Assembly: GCA_041737835.1 (NCBI GenBank)
Contig: JBGSQY010000040.1
Reading direction: 5' to 3' (one strand)
From: Bythopirellula sp041737835
Lineage (GTDB): Bacteria; Planctomycetota; Planctomycetia; Pirellulales; Lacipirellulaceae
Length of the DNA stretch: 64,000 bases
Below, piece by piece: positions 1-9,011 of the stretch (positions within the stretch are counted from its first letter, which is position 1; every line of letters starts with the position of its first letter). The position numbers were made by a program, and so were the translations under genes. The notes below the pieces were generated by a model, which had not been told where the DNA came from, searched no databases, and saw nothing but the letters and a program-made list of their open reading frames with translations.

Positions 1-756
1 AACTTGCCCGTGCCGTTGATTGGGGGTGAAACTCAGCCGCATCTGTTGTTTGCGGGACTGCGGGATTACCGTTCGCCGCTTGCCGTGAGCCAAGGCAAAG
101 TCGTCGCGGGTTCGGAGCGAAGTGAATTAGTTCGCGGCTACGTAGGTGCTTGGCCGCGGCCGGGGATTTTGCAAATGCTGCAAGGCCCCGCTGGGCCACC
201 GGGTGCCGAGCCCCAACCGCTGGGCGAGCAAATGTGGCATGCCCAGGCGGATGAGTTTTTACTTATCTCGTTCAAGCCCGACGTCATTCAACAGGTGCAG
301 CCGCAGCTAATGTTCGAGCCAGCCGAGCGACCCGCGCAGGTGCGACTCATGATTGCCGATCTGGCGGATAAACAAATCGCCGAGACGATCAACGCTTTAG
401 GTTACATGCGGGTGCGCGAAACTTCGGTCGCACCTAGTCGGCTGGCGAATTCGCTCAGCAATCTGCTCCAAGTGCCGCGCGACGAGTCACTCGATTTCGC
501 ACAGCACCTACTCGATGCAACCTTTGTCTGCCCGCTGGATGGTAAATACAAACTGTTTGAATCCGCGCGGAGTTTGCCGGTGTGGTCGTCAACAGCGCTG
601 CCTGCTCAGAATCGCAACTTGCTCACCGAAGTTCCGGCGGAGTTTAAGTTGCCACTGCTTTCCTGGTTTCGTGGTATGCAAGGGGATCTTGAGGTCGCGG
701 ACGGAGAGCTGAAGGCCCATGTGGATTTAAAAGTATCCGCCACGGCGTTGCCATGA
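1..756 (+). CDS. Hypothetical protein, C-terminal part (5' end outside window)
   Basis: The reading frame is open from the first base and closes with TGA, so at least 251 residues of a longer protein are present; the TTG at base 4 is probably not the real start. I do not recognise a family. The visible part is soluble-looking, without membrane segments or cysteine motifs, and contains a short Pro/Gly-rich stretch (GPAGPPGAEPQP). Its stop overlaps the start of the DUF309 gene by 4 bases (ATGA), which suggests translational coupling. It is likely a planctomycete-specific protein; no function is offered. Confidence 0.7.
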   Translation, partial: NLPVPLIGGETQPHLLFAGLRDYRSPLAVSQGKVVAGSERSELVRGYVGAWPRPGILQMLQGPAGPPGAEPQPLGEQMWHAQADEFLLISFKPDVIQQVQPQLMFEPAERPAQVRLMIADLADKQIAETINALGYMRVRETSVAPSRLANSLSNLLQVPRDESLDFAQHLLDATFVCPLDGKYKLFESARSLPVWSSTALPAQNRNLLTEVPAEFKLPLLSWFRGMQGDLEVADGELKAHVDLKVSATALP

Positions 757-1241
757 GTGATGCAGCAACTATTCGTTATTCAAGCACACCCTTTCCGCCC
801 TACAGTTATGTTCCGGGCAGCGGGACGCCGCATCCGGTCAGCGATCCCCGCGGTCACATGCACGGTATTGAACATGAATTGCCGAAGCCGCTTGATACAA
901 ATCATTGGGCGACGAACGAAACTTACTTGTACGCCGTTGATTTGTTCAATCACGGCTATTACTGGGAAGCCCATGAAGCGTGGGAATCGCTCTGGCACGC
1001 CGCAGGGCACAAAGGAGTGATGGCCGATTTTCTCAAAGGGCTGATCAAGCTGGCCGCTGCGGGAGTGAAGCATCGCGAAGGGAACGCCGCGGGAGTTGAG
1101 CGGCATCTCAAGCGAGCTCAAGAGTTGCTCGGCGTGGTGAACGAACAGAAATTCTGCGGAATTGAAGTCGAAGACCTGGTGACGCAGATTTCAGGGTTTA
1201 ATTCCGAGTTCAGGCAGAACTTTGTAATTGTGCTCAATTAG
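753..1241 (+). CDS. DUF309 domain protein
   Basis: A 162-residue protein. The middle part (about residues 60-130) has the DUF309 signature: a GYYWEAHEAWE helix followed by a LWH segment and a second helix with FLKGLIKLAAAG, ending in a helix around RHLKRAQELL. DUF309 proteins are small all-helical proteins of unknown role with conserved His/Glu positions that resemble a metal site. The ATG overlaps the upstream stop. The first 45 residues are rich in Pro, Ser and His and look disordered. The family call is strong; the function is unknown. Confidence 0.85.
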   Translation: MSDAATIRYSSTPFPPYSYVPGSGTPHPVSDPRGHMHGIEHELPKPLDTNHWATNETYLYAVDLFNHGYYWEAHEAWESLWHAAGHKGVMADFLKGLIKLAAAGVKHREGNAAGVERHLKRAQELLGVVNEQKFCGIEVEDLVTQISGFNSEFRQNFVIVLN

Positions 1242-1251
1242 AAAATTGAGA

Positions 1252-1313
1252 AACCGCGAATCTTACGAATAGCACGAATAAAATCATTCGTGTCATTCGT
1301 TCTATACGCGGTT
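1252..1313. repeat. Imperfect inverted repeat between convergent genes
   Basis: Two 28-base arms (1252-1279 and 1286-1313), beginning AACCGCG and ending CGCGGTT, pair at about 22 of 28 positions around a 6-base loop. The element fills the gap between the convergent DUF309 and lipA genes and reaches the lipA stop. It would form a long hairpin in transcripts from either side, so it may act as a bidirectional terminator or transcript-end stabiliser. Confidence 0.6.
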
Positions 1314-2250
1314 AATAAATCTTCTTCCTGGATTGCTCTGCTTGCTCCATCAAAAGTCCCGCGCGATAAGAGCTGCGCACCAGTGGCCCGGCGGCGACGC
1401 CTAGGAATCCCATGGCGTAAGCCTGCTTAGTCCACACTTCGAATTGATCCGGATGCACGTAGCGTTCAACCGGTAAGAATCGCGTGCCCGGTTTGCCCGG
1501 AGCAAGGTATTGGCCCAGAGTCAAAAGTTCGACGCCTGCATCGTTGAGTTGTTGCATCGCATTGAAAACTTCGTCATCGGTTTCACCCAAGCCTACCATG
1601 ATGCTGCTTTTGGTCCAAAGATCAGGACGCAACTCTTTGGCGCGGCGGAGGACATCGAGGCTTTGCGCAAATGATGCGCGTGGGTCACGTACCGTGCGAT
1701 CCAAGCGTGGGACGCACTCCACATTATGAGCAAACACGGCAAGTGGCACATCGTTGAGCAAATGCTCCAGCGCAGTCCAATTGCCGTCGAGATCGCTGCA
1801 CAAGAGTTCGATCGTCGTTGCTGGAAGCCGGTTTTTGACCGCCGTGATGCACTGCTTGTAATGGTCGGCACCGCCGTCAGCAAGATCATCGCGATTGACG
1901 ACCGTGATCACCACGTGAGCCAAGCCCATGCGCTCGACAGCCTCGGCCAATCGCTCCGGTTCGTCGGATTCCAGTGGCGGTGGAGTTTTTAGCGTTTCGA
2001 CGCTGCAGAATCGGCAGCCGCGGGTGCATTCTTTGCCGGCGATCATGAACGTGGCCGTGCCGCGGGCCCAACAATCGTGGATGTTGGGGCAGCGGGCTTC
2101 CTCGCACACCGTATGGAGTTGATTGCCGAGCACGGCCAGTTGCGTGCTGTTGAAGGTGGTTTGAGCCTTCCCCGCCGGGAGATTCACGCGCAGCCATTCG
2201 GGCAGGCGCGGGCGAGCCAGGTTAGGTTCAGCAATAGGAAGCTGGTTCAT
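1312..2250 (-). CDS. lipA: Lipoyl synthase
   Basis: LipA inserts two sulfurs into protein-bound octanoyl groups to make the lipoyl cofactor of 2-oxoacid dehydrogenases and the glycine cleavage system. From the ATG at 2250 it has 312 residues, normal for the family. The auxiliary-cluster cysteines (about C49, C54, C60 in CEEARCPNIHDC) precede the radical-SAM motif CTRGCRFC (about C75, C79, C82). The C-terminal RSSY motif, whose serine ligates the auxiliary cluster, is present (VRSSYRAG). A TTG codon just before the ATG is unlikely to be used. No lipB is adjacent; the gene seems monocistronic between two hairpin elements. Confidence 0.96.
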   Translation of the reverse strand: MNQLPIAEPNLARPRLPEWLRVNLPAGKAQTTFNSTQLAVLGNQLHTVCEEARCPNIHDCWARGTATFMIAGKECTRGCRFCSVETLKTPPPLESDEPERLAEAVERMGLAHVVITVVNRDDLADGGADHYKQCITAVKNRLPATTIELLCSDLDGNWTALEHLLNDVPLAVFAHNVECVPRLDRTVRDPRASFAQSLDVLRRAKELRPDLWTKSSIMVGLGETDDEVFNAMQQLNDAGVELLTLGQYLAPGKPGTRFLPVERYVHPDQFEVWTKQAYAMGFLGVAAGPLVRSSYRAGLLMEQAEQSRKKIY

Positions 2251-2273
2251 CAAATACTGTCACACTTTGGATA

Positions 2274-2341
2274 ACCACTAAGACACAAAGAACACTAGGA
2301 TTATATCTCAAACTTCTTTGTGCCCTTCGTGTCTTAGTGGT
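2274..2341. repeat. Intergenic inverted repeat upstream of lipA
   Basis: Two 22-base arms (2274-2295 and 2320-2341) starting ACCACTAAGACAC and ending GTCTTAGTGGT pair at 19 of 22 positions around a 24-base spacer. The element lies between the cysK stop and the lipA start. It resembles the short extragenic hairpin repeats that are scattered through many bacterial genomes; only this copy of this sequence was seen here. Confidence 0.6.
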
Positions 2342-2353
2342 AACTAGCAAAAA

Positions 2354-3295
2354 TCAGCCCGTAAGGCCTTCAAACAGCGGCGTCGACAGATAGCGTTCGC
2401 CGAGGCTGCACATGATGGTGACGATTCGCTTGCCAGCAAACTCAGGACGAGCAGCCAATTTGGCGGCGGCGCACATGTTAGCCCCGCTGCTGATGCCGGC
2501 CATGATACCTTCTTCGCGTGCCAAACGACGCGCCCATTGGAAGGCTTCTTCATTGGTGACGGTAATGACTTCATCGACCAGCGAGGTATCGAGGTTCTTG
2601 GGAATGAAGCCAGCACCAATACCTTGGATCTTGTGTGGGCCAGGCGAACCACCACTAATTACAGGCGAATCGGCAGGCTCGACGGCGATCGCTTTGAAGT
2701 TAGGATTCTTAGGTTTGATGTAACGAGACACGCCGGTGATGGTGCCCCCTGTGCCTACACCCGCCACTATGGCGTCGATGTTGTGTCCCGAATCTTCCCA
2801 AATCTCAGGGCCGGTGGTTTGTTCGTGAATGGCAGGGTTCGCAGGATTCTCGAACTGTTGGGGTAAGTACGCGTTCGGTGTGTTCGCGACGATCTCGCCA
2901 GCTTTTTCAATCGCAGCCTTCATACCGCCCGAGGCAGGTGTTAACACAAGTTCTGCACCAAGTGCTCGCAGCAAAGCGCGGCGTTCGACCGACATAGATT
3001 CGGGCATGGTCAGCGTGAGCTTGTAACCCTTGGCGGCACAAACGAATGCCAGCGCGATGCCCGTGTTGCCGCTGGTCGGTTCGACGATGAGTGTGTCTTT
3101 GTTGATCTTGCCCGCCTTTTCGCCGGCTTCGATCATCGCTGCGCCGATACGGTCTTTCACGCTGTTGAGCGGATTGAAAAACTCGCACTTGGCGAAGACG
3201 GTCGCCTGTCCCGCGGGGATCAAGCGGTTGATCTTGATCATGGGGGTATCGCCAATCGCGGCGGCGGCATGGTCGTAAGTTTTGTTTCGCGGCAT
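2354..3295 (-). CDS. cysK: Cysteine synthase A (O-acetylserine sulfhydrylase)
   Basis: A PLP enzyme that makes cysteine from O-acetylserine and sulfide. It has 313 residues, full family length. The lysine that holds PLP is in NSVKDR (about K47), the substrate loop is TSGNTG (about 74-79), the phosphate loop is GTGGT (near 180), and the C-terminal region carries the MAGISSGAN segment. The ATG start gives the usual N-terminus leading into IGDTPMI. It lies just upstream of lipA on the same strand, but a hairpin element separates them. CysK is preferred over CysM from length and motif spacing. Confidence 0.95.
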   Translation of the reverse strand: MPRNKTYDHAAAAIGDTPMIKINRLIPAGQATVFAKCEFFNPLNSVKDRIGAAMIEAGEKAGKINKDTLIVEPTSGNTGIALAFVCAAKGYKLTLTMPESMSVERRALLRALGAELVLTPASGGMKAAIEKAGEIVANTPNAYLPQQFENPANPAIHEQTTGPEIWEDSGHNIDAIVAGVGTGGTITGVSRYIKPKNPNFKAIAVEPADSPVISGGSPGPHKIQGIGAGFIPKNLDTSLVDEVITVTNEEAFQWARRLAREEGIMAGISSGANMCAAAKLAARPEFAGKRIVTIMCSLGERYLSTPLFEGLTG

Positions 3296-3445
3296 GGTAG
3301 TCCCTTACATCAAAATGTGGTGAATGATTTGGTGAATTGTTCCGAAAAAGCCGCGTTGTCGCGATGCCGAAGATTATCGTTTTTCAGGGGAAATAGGACA
3401 AGCCCTCTGGATTGGTTGAGCGAATCCATCGTGCGGTCTAACGCC

Positions 3446-6400
3446 CTATTGCTGCCCGTATCCGCCTCCGCCGGGGGTTTCAATCGTGAGCACATCACCG
3501 GGCTGAACGGAGAGTTCACAAATGCCGGGAAGTTCGATTGGCTTCCCGTCGGCACGTTGTAAAGTGTTATTCCCTAAAGCACCAGGAGAGCCTCCATCCA
3601 TCCCGTACGGTGGATGCGGCCCACGACGTTCGGTGATTAGTGACAACTCCAGCTCGGTAAGGAATTCCATCCGTCGCGTGATTCCATCGCCGCCGTGATG
3701 CTGGCCTTTTCCGCCAGAGCCTCGGCGGATGCTAAATTCCCAAAGTCGCACCGGCAGACGGCGTTCAAGGATTTCAGGATCAGTCGAGCGCGTGTTGGTC
3801 ATGTGAACTTGCACGGCGCTAGCACCATCACCCGCGGCAGTGGCGCCCGAACCGCCGCAGATGGTTTCGTAATAGCCAAACTTGTCGTTGCCAAAGAGGA
3901 GATTGTTCATCGTCCCTTGGCTAGCAGCGGCGATGCCGAGCGCGCCGAGCAGAACGTCGACCACGCGCTGTGAGACTTCAACATTCCCAGCGGCGACCGC
4001 GGGACTTTCCTTGGGAGTTGCGCCAGGTGATGGATTGAGTAGCCCTGGCGGCAGGACGATACTCACTGCCCGCAAGGCACCATCATTGAGCGGCAAATCT
4101 TCTTCCACCAGAAGCCGGAGGACGTAAAGGACGGCCGCGGAAACGATCGCGGGATTCGCGTTGAGATTGCCATTAACGACGGGGCCGCTGCCGTTGAAAT
4201 CGATCGTGGCCGCGGACTCGGTTGAATCGGGGTGGAACGTGATCGTTACGGAGATAGGAACGCTACTGCCGTTGGCCGTTTCCAAATAATCCGTAAACGA
4301 ACGTGTTTGATTTCCGAATTTGGCGAGCGCTTGCCGGACTTTCGTGGTGGCAACATCTTGGATCTCCAGCATCTTTTGTTGAACAGTGGCGAGTGAATAG
4401 CGTCTGACGAGTTGCAAGAGATCGCGGGCGCCTTGCTGGTTGGCAGCTACCTGGGCGCGCAAGTCGGCGAGATTCTCTTCCACTCGGCGCGAGGGATACG
4501 GGGCATTTGTGAGAAGCTCTTTCAACTCGGCTTCGTAAGAGATTCCATTTCGCACGAGTGCAAAGTTGGATATCAATACGCCCTCTTCGGCAAGCGTGCG
4601 CGAACTGGGAGGCATCGAACCGGGCCGCACACCGCCGATCTCGGCATGATGAGCGCGGCAAGCCGTGAAAAATAAGAGCTGGTGAGTTGTCGGGTCGTGA
4701 ACGGGCGTAACCACAGTGACATCCGGCAAATGTGAACCGCCACGATAGGGATCGTTGGTGACATAGACATCGCCGGGCGCGAGCGAAGGATTCTCGGCAA
4801 GGATCGCGCGAACAGTTGCGCCCATCGCTCCGAGGTGCACCGGCACATGGGGGGCATTGGCCACGAGTGTGCCCGTGGCGGTGAAAACAGCGCAACTGTA
4901 ATCGAGTCGTTCCTTGACGTTCACGCTCAGCGAAGTTCGCCGCAAGACATGCCCCATTTGTTCGGCAATGCCGGTGAACAAATGGTTGAAAATTTCGAGC
5001 ATGACCGCATTGGAAGCGGCTGCGGCTGTTTGTGAATTGGTGGCGGTATCTGTCATCAAAAGTTCGCCACCGGTGAGCATTTCGCATTCCCAGCCGGATT
5101 CGATGACGATAGTCGAGTGTAGATCAGAGATTAATGCTGGACCGGTAAGCGAGTTGCCGGGGATCATGTGGGCGCGGTCGAAGCAGGGGATTTGTTGGTC
5201 TTGGCCGCTAAGCCGGCAAGCGGCTGTGGAGGACGGATGAATTTTTTGGGGACATGACTTTATGCTTGGGGGCAATGGTTCAGCTGTTTGTCCAACAGCT
5301 TCGACACGGAGGGTGACGATTTCGATGGGCGTTTTGTTGGGGATGTAGCCAAACTGTTGTTTGTGCAAAGTTTCAAATTGTTCGTTGAGTTCTGAAAACC
5401 CTCCCCTAGCCCCTCCCTGGAGTACCTGGGAGGGGGATAGGAACGACACATTGAGCGGAACGTCGGTTCCCTTGTAACGCAGATCAAGCGTGCGTTTGAT
5501 CGCGATCTTTTCCGGAGCGATTCCTTCGTCATGCAGTTCTGCTAACGGTGTACGTTCCAGCTCGGCGAACTTGGCATTTAGCTGAGCGAAATCACAGGCT
5601 TCCAGCAATTCGGATCTGCCGTGTGCCGCGTGCCGAGTGACGTCGGCCTGTCCGATGCCGTAGGCGCTTAAAATTCCAGCATCTGGATGATTGAGAACTT
5701 GCTTCATCCCCAATTCGCGCGCGACCGCACAAGCATGCTGTGCCGCTGCACCACCGAATGACACCAAAACATAGTCCGCCGGATCAGCCCCTTTGGCGAT
5801 TGAAATGCCACGAATCGCGCGAACCATGTTGGAATTGGCAATCGCAAGCAAACCCTCAGCGAGTTCCGCCAGCGAAAGTTTTTCACCAGTTCCGGATGCA
5901 ACTTGCCCAGCAAGTTCTTCGAGTTTCTTTTCAACGGCGTCGTGGTTGAGACGAAATGGAAACCGTTTTTCTATAATCCGACCGAGATAAAAATTAAGAT
6001 CGGTCACTGTGAGCGGTCCGCCACGTCCATAGCAGGCAGGGCCGGGATCGGAGCCTGCGCTGTCTGGGCCGACGGTCAGTTTCGTGCCATCGAATTGACA
6101 AATCGAGCCACCACCCGCCGCCACGGTGCTGATCGCGAGCATCGGCGTGACCAGCCGAACGCCGGCCTTGCGAGTTTCAAATTCGTATTCGTAGTGACCG
6201 TCGTAGCGCGACACGTCAGTGCTTGTGCCCCCCATGTCGAAACCGATCGCGCGGTTAAAGCCAGCGGCATCGGCGATCCGTGAATATCCCACGACACCAC
6301 CCGCCGGGCCGGAGAGCACACTTTGATGGCCATGAAACGCATTGGCACCCACCAATCCTCCCGCCGAAGTCATCAAACGAATATGGCTACCGGGGAGCGA

Positions 6401-7297
6401 CTGCTGCAACTTATCGAGATAAGTGCGCAAAACCGGATTGAGATAGGCATTAACCACCGTTGTTTCCGCGCGAGGAACGATTTTCACGAGCGGCGCGACT
6501 TCGCTCGACCGACTGATCTCGGTGAAGCCGACTTCCCGCGCGATTTGTTCGACGAGGACTTCATGCTCGGGATAGAGATCCGCGTGCATCAGGCAAATGG
6601 CCAGAGATTCAATGCCGCGTTGCCTTAATTCTTTGAGTTGCTCGCGAATCACTTGCGGATTGGGATCGATCATGATCGTCCCATCGGCGGCGACACGCTC
6701 GGTGATCTCAATACTGCACTCGGTGAGTGGCGGTGGTTTTACGATCGTGAGGGCAAATAAGTCGGGGCGTTCTTGCGAACCGATTTCCAGCAAATCGCCA
6801 AAACCTTGAGTGATTGCCAGAGCGGTGCGCGCTCCCGTGCGAGTGAGGAGCGCATTCGTGCCGCGTGTTGTTCCCAAGCGGAGGCGAACGGGGGGAATTG
6901 GCTCGCTTAAAGACAAACCGAGCAGATAACGAATCGCCAGGACGGGGGCTTCGAGATCGCTTTTGAGCTCGTAGCTCGATCCAATCGGCGGTGAAATTGC
7001 CAACGATTGTGCTAGCGTTAGTTCACTGCCATTGGATCGTGAAACAATCGAATCGCAAACAGGCTGACCATTTTGATCGAGAATCGTAAGACGAAAACCC
7101 TGCCAGAAGTTGGCGGGATCGTTCGCACGAAGCAGGTCATCAATCCGCTGTGCCGAGGAATGTGCGCTGATTGTGCCTTTCGTGGCACCAGAGCTGAGCA
7201 GCTTATGCCGAACAATCGTGCCGTCGGGACGCTTGGCGAGGCAGTCGGTAAACGTCCCACCGACGTCGATCCAAAATTCCCACGGTGATTGAGTCAT
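3446..7297 (-). CDS. 5-oxoprolinase / hydantoinase A-B fusion protein
   Basis: A 1283-residue fusion of the HyuA and HyuB modules, as in ATP-dependent 5-oxoprolinase (OPLAH), which opens 5-oxoproline to glutamate. The N-terminal half starts with the ASKHA phosphate motif DVGGTFTD and has a second one, GFDMGGTSTDVSR. The second half begins near residue 765 (NAVMLEIFNHLF) and includes NDPYRGGSHLPD and the closing ETPGGGGYG typical of HyuB. OPLAH is favoured by the single-chain layout and length; a hydantoinase or acetophenone carboxylase relative cannot be excluded. An unusual in-frame palindromic repeat (5399-5440) adds the LSPSQVLQGGARGG segment at the end of the HyuA module. Confidence 0.9.
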   Translation of the reverse strand: MTQSPWEFWIDVGGTFTDCLAKRPDGTIVRHKLLSSGATKGTISAHSSAQRIDDLLRANDPANFWQGFRLTILDQNGQPVCDSIVSRSNGSELTLAQSLAISPPIGSSYELKSDLEAPVLAIRYLLGLSLSEPIPPVRLRLGTTRGTNALLTRTGARTALAITQGFGDLLEIGSQERPDLFALTIVKPPPLTECSIEITERVAADGTIMIDPNPQVIREQLKELRQRGIESLAICLMHADLYPEHEVLVEQIAREVGFTEISRSSEVAPLVKIVPRAETTVVNAYLNPVLRTYLDKLQQSLPGSHIRLMTSAGGLVGANAFHGHQSVLSGPAGGVVGYSRIADAAGFNRAIGFDMGGTSTDVSRYDGHYEYEFETRKAGVRLVTPMLAISTVAAGGGSICQFDGTKLTVGPDSAGSDPGPACYGRGGPLTVTDLNFYLGRIIEKRFPFRLNHDAVEKKLEELAGQVASGTGEKLSLAELAEGLLAIANSNMVRAIRGISIAKGADPADYVLVSFGGAAAQHACAVARELGMKQVLNHPDAGILSAYGIGQADVTRHAAHGRSELLEACDFAQLNAKFAELERTPLAELHDEGIAPEKIAIKRTLDLRYKGTDVPLNVSFLSPSQVLQGGARGGFSELNEQFETLHKQQFGYIPNKTPIEIVTLRVEAVGQTAEPLPPSIKSCPQKIHPSSTAACRLSGQDQQIPCFDRAHMIPGNSLTGPALISDLHSTIVIESGWECEMLTGGELLMTDTATNSQTAAAASNAVMLEIFNHLFTGIAEQMGHVLRRTSLSVNVKERLDYSCAVFTATGTLVANAPHVPVHLGAMGATVRAILAENPSLAPGDVYVTNDPYRGGSHLPDVTVVTPVHDPTTHQLLFFTACRAHHAEIGGVRPGSMPPSSRTLAEEGVLISNFALVRNGISYEAELKELLTNAPYPSRRVEENLADLRAQVAANQQGARDLLQLVRRYSLATVQQKMLEIQDVATTKVRQALAKFGNQTRSFTDYLETANGSSVPISVTITFHPDSTESAATIDFNGSGPVVNGNLNANPAIVSAAVLYVLRLLVEEDLPLNDGALRAVSIVLPPGLLNPSPGATPKESPAVAAGNVEVSQRVVDVLLGALGIAAASQGTMNNLLFGNDKFGYYETICGGSGATAAGDGASAVQVHMTNTRSTDPEILERRLPVRLWEFSIRRGSGGKGQHHGGDGITRRMEFLTELELSLITERRGPHPPYGMDGGSPGALGNNTLQRADGKPIELPGICELSVQPGDVLTIETPGGGGYGQQ
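5399..5440. repeat. Palindromic repeat element inside the oxoprolinase gene
   Basis: A 42-base CCCTCCCC...GGGGGATAG element, self-complementary, lies in frame within the coding sequence. A copy matching at 37 of 42 positions lies at 47969-48010 in an intergenic region ahead of the sigma factor gene. In the protein it encodes about 14 residues (SPSQVLQGGARGG-type) not expected from the family. Confidence 0.75.
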
Positions 7298-7385
7298 GGA
7301 GCTGAAGTGACTAATTGTTGAAACGCCAAACGCGTTTCAGCATATCACACCGCTTGCCCAAGCCACAGGACTTTTGGCGAGTCGA

Positions 7386-8402
7386 TTAACGGCTGATCGC
7401 GCGATTGAAAATATTCCTGATGCCGCCGTTGTTGCCGTTGGCCGTGGAGTTGTTGCGTGGATTCCGGCGGACCAGATTGGCCAGCGATTGTCCCTCGGGC
7501 GGATTGACGAAGAATTCCGGATCGTCGATCACCCAAGGGGTCGACCAGTTCGTGCCATTCTCGAAGTTGCAGACGTTGACGAACATGTTGTCAAAAAATT
7601 TGCATTCCCAACCATAAGCGAAGCTGCTAAAGAGATGATCGTCTTCAGTGAGATCGTCGGTCCCTTCGCTGGCGTAGTAATGAATGCGGCCATCGGGCGT
7701 GTAAGACATGCCAAACGTCCACCAGCCATGCTCATAGATCATCGGTCCAGGCAGATCCTTGCCCGACTGTTGCGCGCGGAAGGCGATTTGAGCAAAGTCT
7801 TCTTCAAAATCTTTGCTGGTTTCGCTACGGAACAAAATGAAGAAGCCGGGCCAATAGGCTTCCATTTCGCCGTTGGTGTTGATGCCGCGGCAATCGCCGC
7901 GAATGCCGAACGAGGCACCCGTGCGATCTTCCCATTTGTCAAATGGTGGCAAGTAAACACGGACCGTAAAGCTGGGACTCCAATTCACGGGGACGGGTCG
8001 GCCGATGCGTTGCATAACGCTCATCAGCAAATCGTCCTGCATTTGTTTCTCAGCCAGTTCGCCGGGGATGCCGGAAAGGCGGGTTCGCAACAGCAGCGAA
8101 CCTTTGCTTCCTTCGATGCCACCGGGTGGCGTGGAAATTCGTTTGATCAAGTCCGGCTGGCCACGCATTGCACTTTCGTACCAACGGCCATTGCGCGAAC
8201 GTCCTCCGGGCGGACGTTGTTGCTCGTCCTGCTCGTGACTCGCTTTCGCGCCATTCATCGTGTAGCTCCAACTGGGGTCCTCGAAGTTGTCGCCAACTTG
8301 CGAGACTTTAACACCCGTGCCAGGAACAAACGGCTCGTCCGCGGACCAACTAACTTGGTTTAAACAAACGAGAACCGCGATGGTCAAACAAAAGCGTGAC
8401 AT
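7386..8402 (-). CDS. Hypothetical secreted protein
   Basis: A 338-residue protein with a clear Sec signal peptide: the hydrophobic core CLTIAVLVCL and a likely cut after SWSA (about residue 21). The mature part has many aromatic and acidic residues and patterns such as GWWTFGMSYTPDGRIHYY, which suggest a beta-sandwich, perhaps a concanavalin/laminin-G-like fold. That is only an impression; I know no named family for it. The C-terminus is Asn/Arg-rich. The gene stands alone between the oxoprolinase and the CbiX-like gene. A long open frame on the opposite strand is a shadow. Confidence 0.75.
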   Translation of the reverse strand: MSRFCLTIAVLVCLNQVSWSADEPFVPGTGVKVSQVGDNFEDPSWSYTMNGAKASHEQDEQQRPPGGRSRNGRWYESAMRGQPDLIKRISTPPGGIEGSKGSLLLRTRLSGIPGELAEKQMQDDLLMSVMQRIGRPVPVNWSPSFTVRVYLPPFDKWEDRTGASFGIRGDCRGINTNGEMEAYWPGFFILFRSETSKDFEEDFAQIAFRAQQSGKDLPGPMIYEHGWWTFGMSYTPDGRIHYYASEGTDDLTEDDHLFSSFAYGWECKFFDNMFVNVCNFENGTNWSTPWVIDDPEFFVNPPEGQSLANLVRRNPRNNSTANGNNGGIRNIFNRAISR

Positions 8403-8531
8403 GACTGTGTCCTGCGATGAGCGAGAAAAGTGGTGACCGCGCGGAGCTGCCTCAGCGCAAACCGCCTGCTGGGTTTATCGGCGTGGGGCAGGGGCGCGCT
8501 CAACTTTTACTAACCGGAAAAGTCGACCAAC

Positions 8532-9011
8532 TCAGGTATCAGGCGATGATAGCGTGCAGCCGGTGCTATCAGTGCAGGAGTCGCAAGATGTTTTTGTGCC
8601 AGCCACGCGTTGCAAACAGGTGGCGATACGCGCATCAATGATCTGCATCATTAAGGAATGCAGGCCCAATGGTGCAGTAACGAGATGGCGCAGGCCGGAG
8701 TGATTTTGGGCCGCTTCGGACGCAAGGCGGGGGATATCTTCGTTCCAATGCCGCCCGGGGGACAAGAAATAAGGGAAGACGATCACCAAATCCGCCCCTT
8801 GTTTCGCGCAACGTTCGAATGCTGTGGCAATCGACGGCTCGGCCAGCTCCATGTGCGCTGGTTCGACGATGGCCCAACTCGAGTGCTCGCGGAACGCGGC
8901 CACGACGTTGAGCAAAAGTTGATTGCTTTCGTCACGGCGCGAACCGTGGTCGACGAGAATCACGGCGATCTTGTCGTGGGGGATACCAAGTTGTGAGGGT
9001 GTCAGAGTCAT
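8532..9011 (-). CDS. CbiX/sirohydrochlorin chelatase-like protein
   Basis: A 159-residue single-domain member of the CbiX/SirB family, whose members insert cobalt, nickel or iron into sirohydrochlorin. The start of the domain has the LVDHGSRRDESN motif, with the metal-binding histidine. The second conserved stretch VFPYFLSPGRHWNEDIP carries the second histidine region (GRHWNED). The length is that of short CbiX proteins. It follows the membrane protein at 9012-9800 directly, with its ATG ending one base before that gene's stop, so they may be co-transcribed. No other cobalamin or siroheme gene is nearby, so the metal is unknown. Confidence 0.82.
   Translation of the reverse strand: MTLTPSQLGIPHDKIAVILVDHGSRRDESNQLLLNVVAAFREHSSWAIVEPAHMELAEPSIATAFERCAKQGADLVIVFPYFLSPGRHWNEDIPRLASEAAQNHSGLRHLVTAPLGLHSLMMQIIDARIATCLQRVAGTKTSCDSCTDSTGCTLSSPDT

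Noticed and set aside
4263..5087. Minus-strand open frame of 274 codons inside the oxoprolinase gene
   Set aside because: Cys/Arg/His-rich shadow frame overlapping conserved HyuB sequence.
7374..8363. Long plus-strand open frame (329 codons)
   Set aside because: It is antisense to the signal-peptide-bearing gene at 7386-8402 and shows no protein-like motifs.
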